Notes under the pieces: generated by a model
What the model saw: the letters and a program-made list of their open reading frames with translations, nothing else
What the model was told of the DNA's origin: nothing
The model's database searches: none
Source of the DNA: Ailanthus altissimus
Lineage: Eukaryota; Streptophyta; Magnoliopsida; Sapindales; Simaroubaceae
Length of the DNA stretch: 64,000 bases
Assembly (NCBI GenBank): GCA_946807835.1
Contig: OX327705.1
Location: 11,128,501 to 11,192,500, forward strand
Reading direction: 5' to 3'
In this document: positions 54,790 through 64,000 of the stretch, piece by piece
Layout: the number at the start of each line of letters is the position of its first letter
How positions within the stretch are numbered: position 1 is the first letter of the stretch
Made by a program: the position numbers and the translations under genes

Positions 54790-56556
54790 AAAGATCCATA
54801 AGGAGAACAAGTTTATGGAATAGATGAAGGTTACATGCACTTGTAACCAAATTAGTGGTAAAAGGAGAAGAATTGCCTAAATCTTCATTGCTGAATGAAG
54901 TCCAAGGTTTGGTGGTTGAGTTTCTAAACCCTATAGTAGAACTAACACAATTGCCTCCAATACAGGATATTCAACATCGCATTAATTTTGTTCTTGGAGC
55001 TATGTTTCCAAATTGCCCCAATATTGAATGAGTATAATAAAGTATAAAATCTTGAAGGAGAAGGTGGAGGGGCTATTACAAAAGGAGTATATACGAGATA
55101 GCATTAATCCTTGTGCCGTACCTATCTTGCTTACTCCAAAAAAAGATGGGAGTCAGAGAATATGCTATCAACAAAATAACCTTGAGGTACGAGTTTCCCA
55201 TCTCTAGGTTTGATGACTTTTCTTGAACAGTTGAGTGGTATTAAAGTATTCACCAAGATAGATCTATGGAGTAGACATCACAAATTATAATTCATATGGG
55301 AGATGAATTGAAGAGAGCTTTCAAGACAAAGGATGGGTTATATGAGTGGCTAATCATGCAATTTAGGTTGTCTAATGAGCCAAGTATATTCATGCACCTT
55401 ATGACCTAGGTACTCAAATCCTTTATGTCCCACTTTGTTGTTGTCTATTGTGATCTACAGTAAGAATGTAAAGGAGCACATTGATCATTTTTGGCAAGTT
55501 TTAGTTGTGTTGAGAAAGAATGAGCTGTTTTTGAATCTAAAACATTTTGTAATTTTAACAAACAGACTAGGTTTTTTAGGATTTGTAATAAGGGAATTCA
55601 TGTGGATGAAGAAAAGGTAAAAGCTATTAGAGAATTGATAAAATCTAAAGCCAAAATTGATGTAAGGAGTTTCCATATAAAAGCAACTTTCTATCGCAGG
55701 TTTATAAATTAATTTAGCATCATTGTGGCACCCATTATCGATTGCTTGAAACAAGGCAAATTTCAATGGGGGGAGGCTGCTGATCATAGCTTTGAATTGA
55801 TCAAAGAAAAATTGACTACAGCAACTGTTCTATCTCTACTTGACTTTTTCAAAACTTTTGAGATTAAATGTGATGCAAGCAAGATCGAAATATGACCTGT
55901 TCTTTCTCAAGAAAGGAAGCCCATTGCATTCTATAGTGAGAAGTTAAGTGAAGCAAGACAGAAGTGGTCAATGTATCAACAAGAACTCTATGCTGTGTTC
56001 CGTGCTCTTAAGACTTGGGAGGCATACCTTTTGCCTAAAGAGTTCATTGTTTACTTTGACCACCAATCTCTCAAACACTTTCGTAGGCTTCTAAGCATAT
56101 TGATCATATGTTGTCTAGGTGGGCAACTAATCTTGAAAGATCAATTATGTTATTATTCAAAACTTTTGAATTACTAACCAAGTAGCAGATACTCTAAGTC
56201 ATCGTGCCACTCTACTTGTTACTATTTCTATTGAAGTTTTAGGTTTTGAACAACTCAAGGAATTATATGGTAATGATAAAGATTTTGGTGTTGTTTGGAC
56301 TAAGTACTTAATGAAGTAGCCAATGGGTGAATATTTGGTCCAAGATGGGTATTTGTTTAAGCGAAGCAAATTGTGCATTCCAATGAGCTTATTACGTGAC
56401 AAGTTATTAAGGAAAATGCATTCTAGCAACTTGAGTGGCCACATGGGAAGAGACAAGACCTTAGCTGGTTTGAAGGAATGTTATTACTGACCTCAACTTA
56501 AAAGAGATGCTGAAAAGTTTGTGCAAAAGTGTCCAACGTGTCAAACAAGCAAGGAG
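54790..56556 (+). pseudogene. I RT, RNase H and integrase start, heavily broken
   Basis: [18 protein letters not shown] remnants (NAINKITLRYEF-like, catalytic box degraded to a frame-broken VYCDLQ), RNase H ([10 protein letters not shown]), a [23 protein letters not shown] stretch open at 55971-56177, ADTLSH, then integrase zinc finger ([15 protein letters not shown]). Cut at 56556 by A5. Confidence 0.8.
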
Positions 56557-57210
56557 TGATGTGTATCATAAAGGTTCTAATTCAACTCAAGAAGGCGAGT
56601 TGAGCGTAAAGGAGATTTCAGATGGTCCAATAACAAGGGCTAAGGCTAAACAACTTCAAAGGGCCATAAGTAGTCAAATTGGAGCTATTGAAGCTTCCAT
56701 GGGATTAGAAGCTTGCGATCTAAATGGAAATGAGCTAGTTGTGTTTATTTGTCTTCAATTAGAGATTGGGACGTGATTTAGAGACGTTTGGTGACGTTGG
56801 GCTGAAAGAGGCAGCTGAGGGCTTTCTTTCCATGCTATTGGGCTTAGTTTATTTCTTATGTTGCTATGTTTATGTATTTGGGCCATTTTAAACTTGTTTA
56901 GCTTTATTTTAAATTGTTAAGTCATATTGGACTTATTTTGGGCTTTTTAAGTTAATTAGGTAACATTAGGATTTCCCCTCATTTTGGAATTGGATGCACG
57001 AAAATAGAACTTTTCTCTCTCAAAATTGTCTTCTCAATTTTTTCAACTCTTGAAGATAATTGCTGACTTATCACTCTTTGATTACCAAGAGTGTGGCATC
57101 AAAACCCTAAATTGATCCTTGTGGCGTCCATACGACTTATCAAGGTATCTATTTAGTTCTATCCTCCATCAACTTTACCATTTAAATTTGTTATAAATCA
57201 AGGCACATCA
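56557..57210 (+). repeat. A5 5' LTR (654 bp), TATA segment deleted
   Basis: TGATGTGTATC to GGCACATCA. The Pol tail frame is open to 56776. About 53 bases between two CCTCATTTT repeats are missing, including the TATATAAGG box and the GAGGCA inverted repeat. Confidence 0.9.
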
Positions 57211-57212
57211 TC

Positions 57213-57225
57213 TGGTATCAAAGCA
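57213..57225 (+). other. A5 primer binding site, one mismatch
   Basis: TGGTATCAAAGCA; the eighth to ninth bases read AA where A1 has AG. A6 has the same change. Confidence 0.8.
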
Positions 57226-57582
57226 TAGGATTTCAGTGTGCAAACTGAAGTTTCAACTATTGAAGGTGTCTTGCTATTTTTTGTGTTATATAATTTCGTG
57301 GGGTTATTATCAGGTTGGGTCTCTAATATTTGAGGTTAGTAGTTGAATTGCCACTCTGAAGCATTAAAATTAATTCTTAGTAGTTTGTGAACTGGAGATG
57401 AGATGGCTGAACTAAATTGTTCTTGAACCTGGAAATTTTGTGAACCTGGAAATTTTGAATTTGAGTAAATCGTTGCTATCTGATTTTGTTTACTGAATTG
57501 GTGAAAATTCAGTTTGAGAAGAGTGTTTTAGCTACTGGTTGTGTTGTTCATTGTTCAGACTTGTTTGGGGTTTTTGTTAATA
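57226..57582 (+). other. A5 untranslated leader
   Basis: About 357 bases collinear with the A1 leader. I see nothing else in it. Confidence 0.6.
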
Positions 57583-60500
57583 ATGGCTGACGATGATGCA
57601 AGTAGAGTACCAAAGGGACTGAGTTTAGAACAAGCTCAACTCATGGGCTTACAACGAGCTCATGATGAATTTCGAGGTGAGATTACTGAAATTCGTGGAC
57701 AACTTGCTGCAATTATAGAAATGATGCAAAGAAATACTTCGCAACCCCAACAAAGGCAGGTAGGGCGTAGGGTACCTCGGAATGACCTAGGGGATTCTGG
57801 AGATGAGCCAAATAGGGATGATGAGGCTGAAGATAGGAATAGGATAAGGAGGCAACAAAATGACCCTACTAGTCGTATCAAACTTAATATACCACCATTT
57901 AGAGGTACTAGTTCTCTTTATGAGTATCTTGAATGGGTTTAGAAGGTAGAAAGGGTATTTGATTGGCATGAGTACCCTAAGGCAAAGAAGTGTAAGGTAG
58001 CAGCACTTGAGTTTATCGATTACGCACTTTTGTGGTGGAAAAACTTAAAAGTTCAGCGAAGAAGGGATGAAGAAGAAGAAGAAGTTACTAGTTGGCCACT
58101 TATGAAAAGATCAATGAAGAAGAGATTTGTTCCGGATTACTATAAACAAGAATTATACATCAAACTTCAGACTTTGCGGCAAGGTTCCTTGAGTGTGGAG
58201 GAGTATGTGAAAGAATTTGAGCTGTTGCTAATTCGCTGTGATTTGAATGAACCTCAAGAGCAAACAATAGCTAGATTTCTTGGTGGATTGAATAGGGACA
58301 TAGCTAATGTTGTTGAGTTACAGCCCTTCATATTTCTTGAGGATGTCATAAAACTTGCAACTAAAGTAAAAAGACAACAGAAAAGAGGATGTCATATAAA
58401 GGCTGTTTCTTCACATACCCAGACATGGAACACACCTAAACATGATGAGAAAGTGGAGTTCAGCAAGGGAGCTGCTAGTTCAGGTTCATTGAAAGGAAAG
58501 GAAAAGGTATTTGAACCTCAATTTCCTAGGAGGTCACGAGACATCAAGTGTTTCAAGTGCTTGGAAAATGGGCATATTGCTTCTGAATGTCCAAATAAGA
58601 GGGTGATGGTTTTACAAGGGAAGCATGGAGAGCTTGTAAGTGAAGATGAGGCCGAAACAGAAGAGAAATCTGAAGTAGAAGTGACTGAACTAGAAGAGAA
58701 TCTTGAGCCAATGGAGGAAAATTTATTAGTAATTCAAAGAGTTTGAGTGCTGAAATTGATATCGGTGCGGAGAAATTTGAAAACATCTTTCATACAAGAT
58801 GTCAAATTCGAGATAAGGTTTGTGCTATGATTATTGATAATAGTAGTTGTACCAATGTTGCATCCATTACTTTGGTTGAGAAATTGGGATTAACTACTAT
58901 TCCACACCCTAAACCATACAAATTGCATTGGCTTAATGATAATGGAGAGATCCGGGTTACAAGACAGGTTCGCGTACCATTTTCCATTAAAATCTTTCAT
59001 GATGAGGTTTTATGTGATGTGGTTCCTATGACAGCTAGTTATGTGTTATTAGGACGTCCATGGCAATTTGATAATGATGTGACTTGTAATAGGTGAAGGA
59101 ACACTTATTCATTTGTGTTGAATGGGAAGAAAGTGAATTTGATGCCATTGAGTTCTCAACAAGTTAGAGAAGATCAGTTGCAGAATCAAAGGAAGATGAT
59201 GGAATCTGGTAAAGGGTTAATGTTAGCGAAAAAGGGAGATATGGAGCAAGCACTAGCTTCTGTGGGGGTTGTTTTCATGACTTGGGCAAAGCCTTTATTG
59301 CAAGTGGAGGGTTTGGATTTGCCATGACAGGTTGTGGAGTTGCTTGAAGAGTTCAAAGATGTATTTCCAGAGGAGCTACCATTGGGATTACCACCCATTT
59401 GAGGGACAGAGCATCAAATTGATTTTGTGCCTGGAGCTTCACTTCCAAATAGACCAGCATATAGATGTAATCCGGAGGAAGCAAAGGGGATTAAAAGGCA
59501 GGTTGGTGAGCTCTTAGAAAGGGGCTATGTGCGTGAGTCACTTAGTCCTTGTTCAGTGCCTACTTTGCTTGTTCCAAAGAAGGATAGTACTATGAGAATG
59601 TGTGTGGACAGTCGGGCTATCAACAAGATAATGGTTAAGTATCGATTCCCTATTCCTAGACTTGGTGATATGCTTGATGAATTGCATGGTGCTGTTTATT
59701 TTTCTAAAGCTGATTTGACGAGTGGATATCACCAAATTAGGTTGAAAGAAGGTGATGAGTGGAAAACAACCTTTAAAACTAAGCATAGATTGTATGAGTG
59801 GATGGTGATGCCGTTTGGGCTTTCTAATGCACCTAGTACATTTATGAGACTTATGAACCATGTTTTGAGGAAGTTTATTGGGCTGTTTGTTGTGGTCTAT
59901 TTTGATGATATCTTGATCTATAGTAAAACTTTAGATGATCATGTGAAGCATCTTATGGCTGTATTTGAGATCTTGCTTGATGCTAAGTTGTATGGAAACC
60001 TCATGAAGTGCTATTGCTGCCAAGATAGTGTTATCTTTTTGGGGTATGTTGTTTCTGGTAGTGGAATTAAGGTTGATGAGGAGAAGGTTAAGGCAATTCG
60101 TGATTGGCCTAAACCTACTGGTGTTACGGATGTGAGAAGTTTTCATGGTTTAGCCTCTTTTTATAGGCGATTTATAAAAGACTTTAGTTCTATTGTTGTG
60201 CCTATGACAGAGTGTTTGAAAAAGTGGAATGAGTTTAGGTGGAATGAGAATGCACAAAAGTCATTTGAACTGATTAAAGAACAATTATTTTCTGCTCCAG
60301 TTTTAGCACTTCCCGATTTTGCTAAAACATTTGAAATAGAGTGTGATGCTTCAGAGGTTGGTATTGGGGCTGTTTTGATGCAAGAAAAGAGGCCAATTGC
60401 ATTATTTAGTGAGAAGATGAATGGGGCACGTTTAAACTACTCTATTTATGACAAGGAGTTTTATGCATTGATTCGGGCTCTCGAGGTATGGCAGCATTAT

Positions 60501-60999
60501 CTATTTTCTAAAGAGTTCGTTATTCATACTGACCATGAATCGTTAAAGTATCTTAAAGGGCAGAACAAGCTGAATAGAAGATATGCCAAATGGGTAGAGT
60601 TCATGGAGCCTTTTCCATATGTCATAAAATACAATAAGGGCAAACTAATGTCATTGCTGATGCTCTTTCTAGGAGCATTGATTTCTATGTTAAATGCAAG
60701 GCTTTTGGGTTTGGAACAGGTGAAAGAACAATATACCAGTGATTTATACTTTGCTAATATGATATCTAAATGTGCTAAAGGAGCTTGTGATGGGTTCTTT
60801 GTGCATGATGGTTACTTGTTCAAGTTGGGCAGAATGTGTATACCTTCAGGATCCTTACCTGCGTTGCTTGTGTGTGAGGCTCATGGGGTAGTCTTAGTGG
60901 TCATTTTGGGGAGAAGAAAACTTATGAGCTACTGAAAGAGCACTTCTTTTGGCCTAATATGCTGCGGGATGTTCATAAAGTTGTTGCAAGATGTGTAAA
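57583..60999 (+). pseudogene. A5 gag-pol, broken
   Basis: MADDDASR start; TAG at 57940-57942 for Gln; gag core and knuckle CFKCLENGHIASEC open to a frame break near 58743; protease IIDNSSCTNVAS (Gly to Ser after the DN pair); TGA near 59094-59096, TGA near 59325 and TGA at 59400-59402 (the last is CGA in A1, within PPIRGIEHQ); RT open with [10 protein letters not shown] but VDL changed to ADL; RNase H; a 1-base deletion near 60648; and integrase to CVN, where A6 interrupts it. Confidence 0.9.
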
Positions 61000-61709
61000 T
61001 GATGTGCATCATGAAGGTTCTAAATCAACTCAAGAAGGCGAGCTGAGCGTAAAGGAGATTTCAGATGGTCCAATAACAAGGGCTAAGGCTAAACAGCTTC
61101 AAAGGGCCATAAGTAGTCAAATTGGAGCTATTGAAGCTTCTATGGGATTAGAAGCTTGCGATCTGAATGGAAACGAGCTAAATGTATTTATTTGTCTTCA
61201 ATTTGAGATTGGGATGTGATTTAGAGACGTTTGGTGACGTTGGGCTTTAAGAAGCAGCTAAGGGCTTTCTTTTTATGCTATTGGGCTTTATTTACTTCTT
61301 ATGTTACTACTTTTATGTATTTGGGCTATTTTGAACTTGTTTAGTTTTATTTTAAATTGTTAAGTCATATTGGGCTTATTTTGGGCCTTTTTAAGTTTAT
61401 TAGGTAACATTAGGGTTTCACCTCATTTTGTAAGCCTATATAAGGCATGTAAAAGTCTTGTAGAGGCAGTTGCCTCTTTTTGAAATTGGAAGCACGAAAT
61501 AGAAGAGCTATTTCTCTCTCAAAATTGTCTTCTCAAGTTTTTCAACTCTTGAAGATAGTTGCTGACTTATCACTCTTTGATCATCAAGAGTGTGGCGTCA
61601 AAACCCTAAACTGATCCTTGTGGCGTCCATTCGACTTATCAAGGTATCTATTTAGTTCTATCCTCCATCAACTTTGCAATTTAATTTTGTTATAAATCAA
61701 GGCACATCA
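61000..61709 (+). repeat. A6 5' LTR (710 bp)
   Basis: TGATGTGC to GCACATCA; Pol tail frame open to 61219; TATATAAGG near 61437; ACTTATCA / GTGGCGTC block near 61563-61643. Confidence 0.92.
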
Positions 61710-61711
61710 TC

Positions 61712-61724
61712 TGGTATCAAAGCA
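61712..61724 (+). other. A6 primer binding site, one mismatch
   Basis: TGGTATCAAAGCA two bases after the LTR. Confidence 0.82.
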
Positions 61725-62078
61725 CAGGATTTCAGTGTGCAAACTGAAGTTTTAGCTATTGAAGGTGTCTTGCTATTTTTTGTGTTAAATAATTTCGTGG
61801 GGTTATTATCAGTTTGGGTCTCTAATATTTAAGGAGTTGAATTGCAACTCTGAAGCATTAAAATTAATTCTTAGTAGTTTGTGAACTGGAGATGGGTTGG
61901 CTGAATTAAATTGTTCTTGAACCTGGAAATTTTGTGAACCTGGAAATTTCGAATTTGAGTAAATTGTTGCTATCTGATTGTATTTACTGAATTGGTGGAA
62001 AATTCAGTTTGAGAAGAGTGTTTTAGCTACTGGTTGTGTTGTTCAATTGTTCATACTTGTTTGGGGTTTTTGTTAATA
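61725..62078 (+). other. A6 untranslated leader
   Basis: About 354 bases collinear with A1; no coding content. Confidence 0.6.
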
Positions 62079-64000
62079 ATGGCTGATGATGATGCAAGTA
62101 GAGTACCAAAGGGATTGAGTTTAGAACAAGCTCAACTCGTGGGCTTACAACGAGCTCATGATGAATTTCGAGGTGAGATTACTGAAATTCGTGGACAACT
62201 TGCTGCAATTATAGAAATGATGCAAAGAAACACTTTGCAACCCCAACAAAGGCGGGTAGGGCATAGGGTACCTCGAAATGACCTAGGGAATGCTGGAGAT
62301 GAGCCAAATAGGGATGATGAGGCTGAAGATAGGGGTAGGATAAGGAGGCAGCAAAATGACCCTACTAGTGGTATCAAACTTAATATACCACCATTTAGAG
62401 GTACTAGTTCTCCTGAAGAGTATCTTGAATGGGTTCAGAAGGTAGAAAGGGTGTTTGATTGGCATGAGTATCCTGAGGCAAAGAAGTGTAAGGTAGCAGC
62501 ACTTGAGTTTACCAATTACGCACTTTTGTGGTGGGAAAACTTAAAAGCTCAGCGAAGAAGGGATGACGAAGAAGAAGTTACAAGCTGGCCACTCATGAAA
62601 AGATTAATGAAGAAGAGATTTGTTCCGGATTACTATAAACAAGAATTATACATCAAACTCCAGACTTTGCGGCAAGGTTACTTGAGTGTGGAGGAGTATG
62701 TGAAAGAATTTGAGCTGTTGCTGATTCGTTGTGATTTGAATGAACCTCAAGAGCAAACAATAGCTAGATTCCTTGATGGATTGAAGAGGGACATAGCTAA
62801 TGTTGTTGAGTTACAACCCTTCATATTTCTTGAGGATGTCATAAAGCTTGCAACTAAAGTAGAAAGACAGCAGAAAAGAGGGGGTATCCATATGAGGTCA
62901 ACTACAACAAGTAATACAAAGGCTGTTTCTTCACCTTCGCGAACATGGAACACACCTAAACGTGATGAGAAAGTGGAGTTCAGTAAAGGAAGTGCTAGTT
63001 CAGGTTCATTGAAAGGAAAGGAGAAGGTATTTGAACCTCAATTTTCCAGGAGGACGCGAGACATCAAGTGTTTCAAGTGCTTGGGAAATGGGCATATTGC
63101 TTCTGAATGTCCGAATAAGAGGGTGATGGTTTTACAAGGGAAGTATGGAGAGCTTGTAAGTGAAGATGAAGCTGAGATGGAAGAGGAATCTAAAGTCGAA
63201 GTGACTGAACAAGAAGAGAATCTTGAGCCAATGGAGGGAAATTTATTAGTTATTCAAAGGATTTTGAGTGCTGAAGTTGATATTGGTTTGGAACAGCGCG
63301 AAAACATCTTTCATACAAGATGTCAAATCCGAGATAAGGTGTGTGCCATGATCATTGATAATGGTAGTTGCACCAATGTTGCATCCATTACTTTAGTGGA
63401 GAAATTGGGATTAACTACTGTTCCACATCCAAAACCATACAAATTACATTGGCTTAATGACAAGGGAGAGATTCAGGTTACAAGACAGGTTCGGGTTCCA
63501 TTCTCCATTAAAACCTTTCATGATGAGGTTTTATGTGATGTGGTTCCGATGACAGCTAGTCATGTGTTATTAGGACGCCCATGGCAATTTGATAACGATG
63601 TGACTTATAATGGGCGAAGGAACACTTATTCATTTGTGCTGAATGGGAAGAAAGTGAATTTGATGCCATTGAGTTCTCAACAAGTTAGAGAAGATCAGTT
63701 GCGGAATCAAAGGAAGATGATGGAATCTGGTAAAGGGTTAATGTTAGCCAAAAAGGGAGATGTTGAGCAAGCACTAGCTTCTGTGGGGGTTGTTTTCATG
63801 ACTTGGGCAAAGCCTTTATTGCAAGTGGAGGGTTTGGATTTGCCAAGGCAGGTTGTGGAGTTACTTGAAGAGTTCAAAGATGTATTTCCAGAAGAGCTAC
63901 CATTGGGATTACCACCTATTCGAGGGATAGAGCATCAAATTGATTTGGTGCCCGGAGCTTCACTTCCAAATAGACCAGCATATAGATGTAATCCGGAGGA
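62079..64000 (+). CDS. A6 gag-pol, 5' 640 codons, open to window end
   Basis: [12 protein letters not shown] start, Gag core, knuckle CFKCLGNGHIASEC, acidic linker, protease ([22 protein letters not shown]), spacer and the start of RT ([13 protein letters not shown]) in one frame, with no stop or net indel relative to A1. It keeps Gly before the knuckle His (A1 has Glu). RT core, RNase H and integrase lie beyond the window, so whether the whole gene is intact cannot be said. Confidence 0.85.
   Translation, partial: MADDDASRVPKGLSLEQAQLVGLQRAHDEFRGEITEIRGQLAAIIEMMQRNTLQPQQRRVGHRVPRNDLGNAGDEPNRDDEAEDRGRIRRQQNDPTSGIKLNIPPFRGTSSPEEYLEWVQKVERVFDWHEYPEAKKCKVAALEFTNYALLWWENLKAQRRRDDEEEVTSWPLMKRLMKKRFVPDYYKQELYIKLQTLRQGYLSVEEYVKEFELLLIRCDLNEPQEQTIARFLDGLKRDIANVVELQPFIFLEDVIKLATKVERQQKRGGIHMRSTTTSNTKAVSSPSRTWNTPKRDEKVEFSKGSASSGSLKGKEKVFEPQFSRRTRDIKCFKCLGNGHIASECPNKRVMVLQGKYGELVSEDEAEMEEESKVEVTEQEENLEPMEGNLLVIQRILSAEVDIGLEQRENIFHTRCQIRDKVCAMIIDNGSCTNVASITLVEKLGLTTVPHPKPYKLHWLNDKGEIQVTRQVRVPFSIKTFHDEVLCDVVPMTASHVLLGRPWQFDNDVTYNGRRNTYSFVLNGKKVNLMPLSSQQVREDQLRNQRKMMESGKGLMLAKKGDVEQALASVGVVFMTWAKPLLQVEGLDLPRQVVELLEEFKDVFPEELPLGLPPIRGIEHQIDLVPGASLPNRPAYRCNPE

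Larger units (their letters stand above)
52253..56556 (+). mobile_element. Family I element (D-related), decayed, with two head-to-tail LTRs
   Basis: Two similar LTRs follow each other directly (52253-52679, 52680-53118), then primer site, gag start, protease, an A' solo LTR, RT, RNase H and the start of integrase, where A5 is inserted. The 3' end lies beyond the window. Gag N-terminus and pol resemble D. Confidence 0.8.
56557..60999 (+). mobile_element. Family A element A5, decayed, interrupted by A6
   Basis: 5' LTR, primer site and gag-pol to the integrase zinc finger. A6 starts at 61000, and the rest of A5 would lie beyond the window. Inserted after AGGAG (56552-56556) in the integrase zinc-finger region of I. 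It is clearly more decayed than A0, A1 and A6. Confidence 0.88.
61000..64000 (+). mobile_element. Family A element A6, 5' part, cut by window end
   Basis: 5' LTR, primer site, leader and gag-pol to early RT, collinear with A1 without net indels (offset 56459). Inserted in A5 integrase after GTAAA (60995-60999), the predicted TSD. The LTR differs from A5's own LTR at many places, so it is not the 3' LTR of A5. Confidence 0.9.

Noticed and set aside
61000..61709. LTR at 61000 as the 3' LTR of A5
   Set aside because: It is followed by a primer site, leader and open gag-pol, A5 pol breaks off mid-integrase before it, and it differs from the A5 5' LTR in many places.
1..64000. Host genes, CRISPR arrays, operons or phage genes
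   Set aside because: Every open frame over about 100 codons that I could assign is retroelement coding sequence or its antisense. The repeats are LTRs, not spaced short repeats.

Overview
The window looks like repeat-rich plant nuclear DNA (AT-rich, probably eudicot). I found no host gene, tRNA, rRNA or CRISPR array. Essentially all 64 kb is Ty3/gypsy LTR retrotransposon sequence, nested in layers. Evidence: Gag-protease-RT-RNaseH-integrase polyproteins, LTRs with TGAT...ATCA ends, primer sites TGGTATCAGAGC (complementary to plant initiator-Met tRNA), and 5-bp target duplications (TSDs). The overall look, one polyprotein without a recognisable chromodomain whose C-terminus runs into the LTR, suggests a CRM-like chromovirus lineage. 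That is my recollection of the lineage and was not tested by phylogeny.

Working family names (mine): A (LTR about 710 bp, ends TGATGTGC/GCACATCA; variant A' has an extra block near its 3' end), B (LTR 773-813 bp), C (858 bp), D (403-454 bp), E (781-802 bp), F (667-970 bp), G (about 870 bp), H (482-931 bp), I (about 430 bp).

Layout: 1-3780, 3' part of copy A0, inserted in A2. 3781-4537 plus 10740-12016, remains of A2. 4538-10739, A1, a complete young element with one open 1542-codon gag-pol, inserted in the integrase of A2. 12017-12094, A-like pol scrap. 12095-22729, a C element carrying an A' solo LTR and a whole D element, which itself carries an E solo LTR. 22730-34607, decayed A3 carrying a nearly intact B element (24818-31476) and an E solo LTR. 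34608-38960, an RT scrap, then a minus-strand D2 element. 38961-46994, a D/H-type element (D3) carrying a minus-strand G element, itself carrying two A solo LTRs and one B solo LTR. 46995-52252, a stack of F, E and H LTRs nested up to four deep. 52253-56556, an I element with two head-to-tail LTRs and an A' solo LTR. 56557-60999, decayed A5. 61000-64000, 5' part of A6, open to the window edge and inserted in A5 integrase.

The families fall in two groups. A, B, C, F and G carry a GPxTR-type coding tail at the start of the LTR and share an ACTTATCA / TTGTGGCGT block downstream of the TATA box. D, E, H and I have neither as far as I can read. The only apparently intact protein-coding units are A1 gag-pol and the visible part of A6. 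Everything else is broken by stops, frameshifts, deletions or later insertions.
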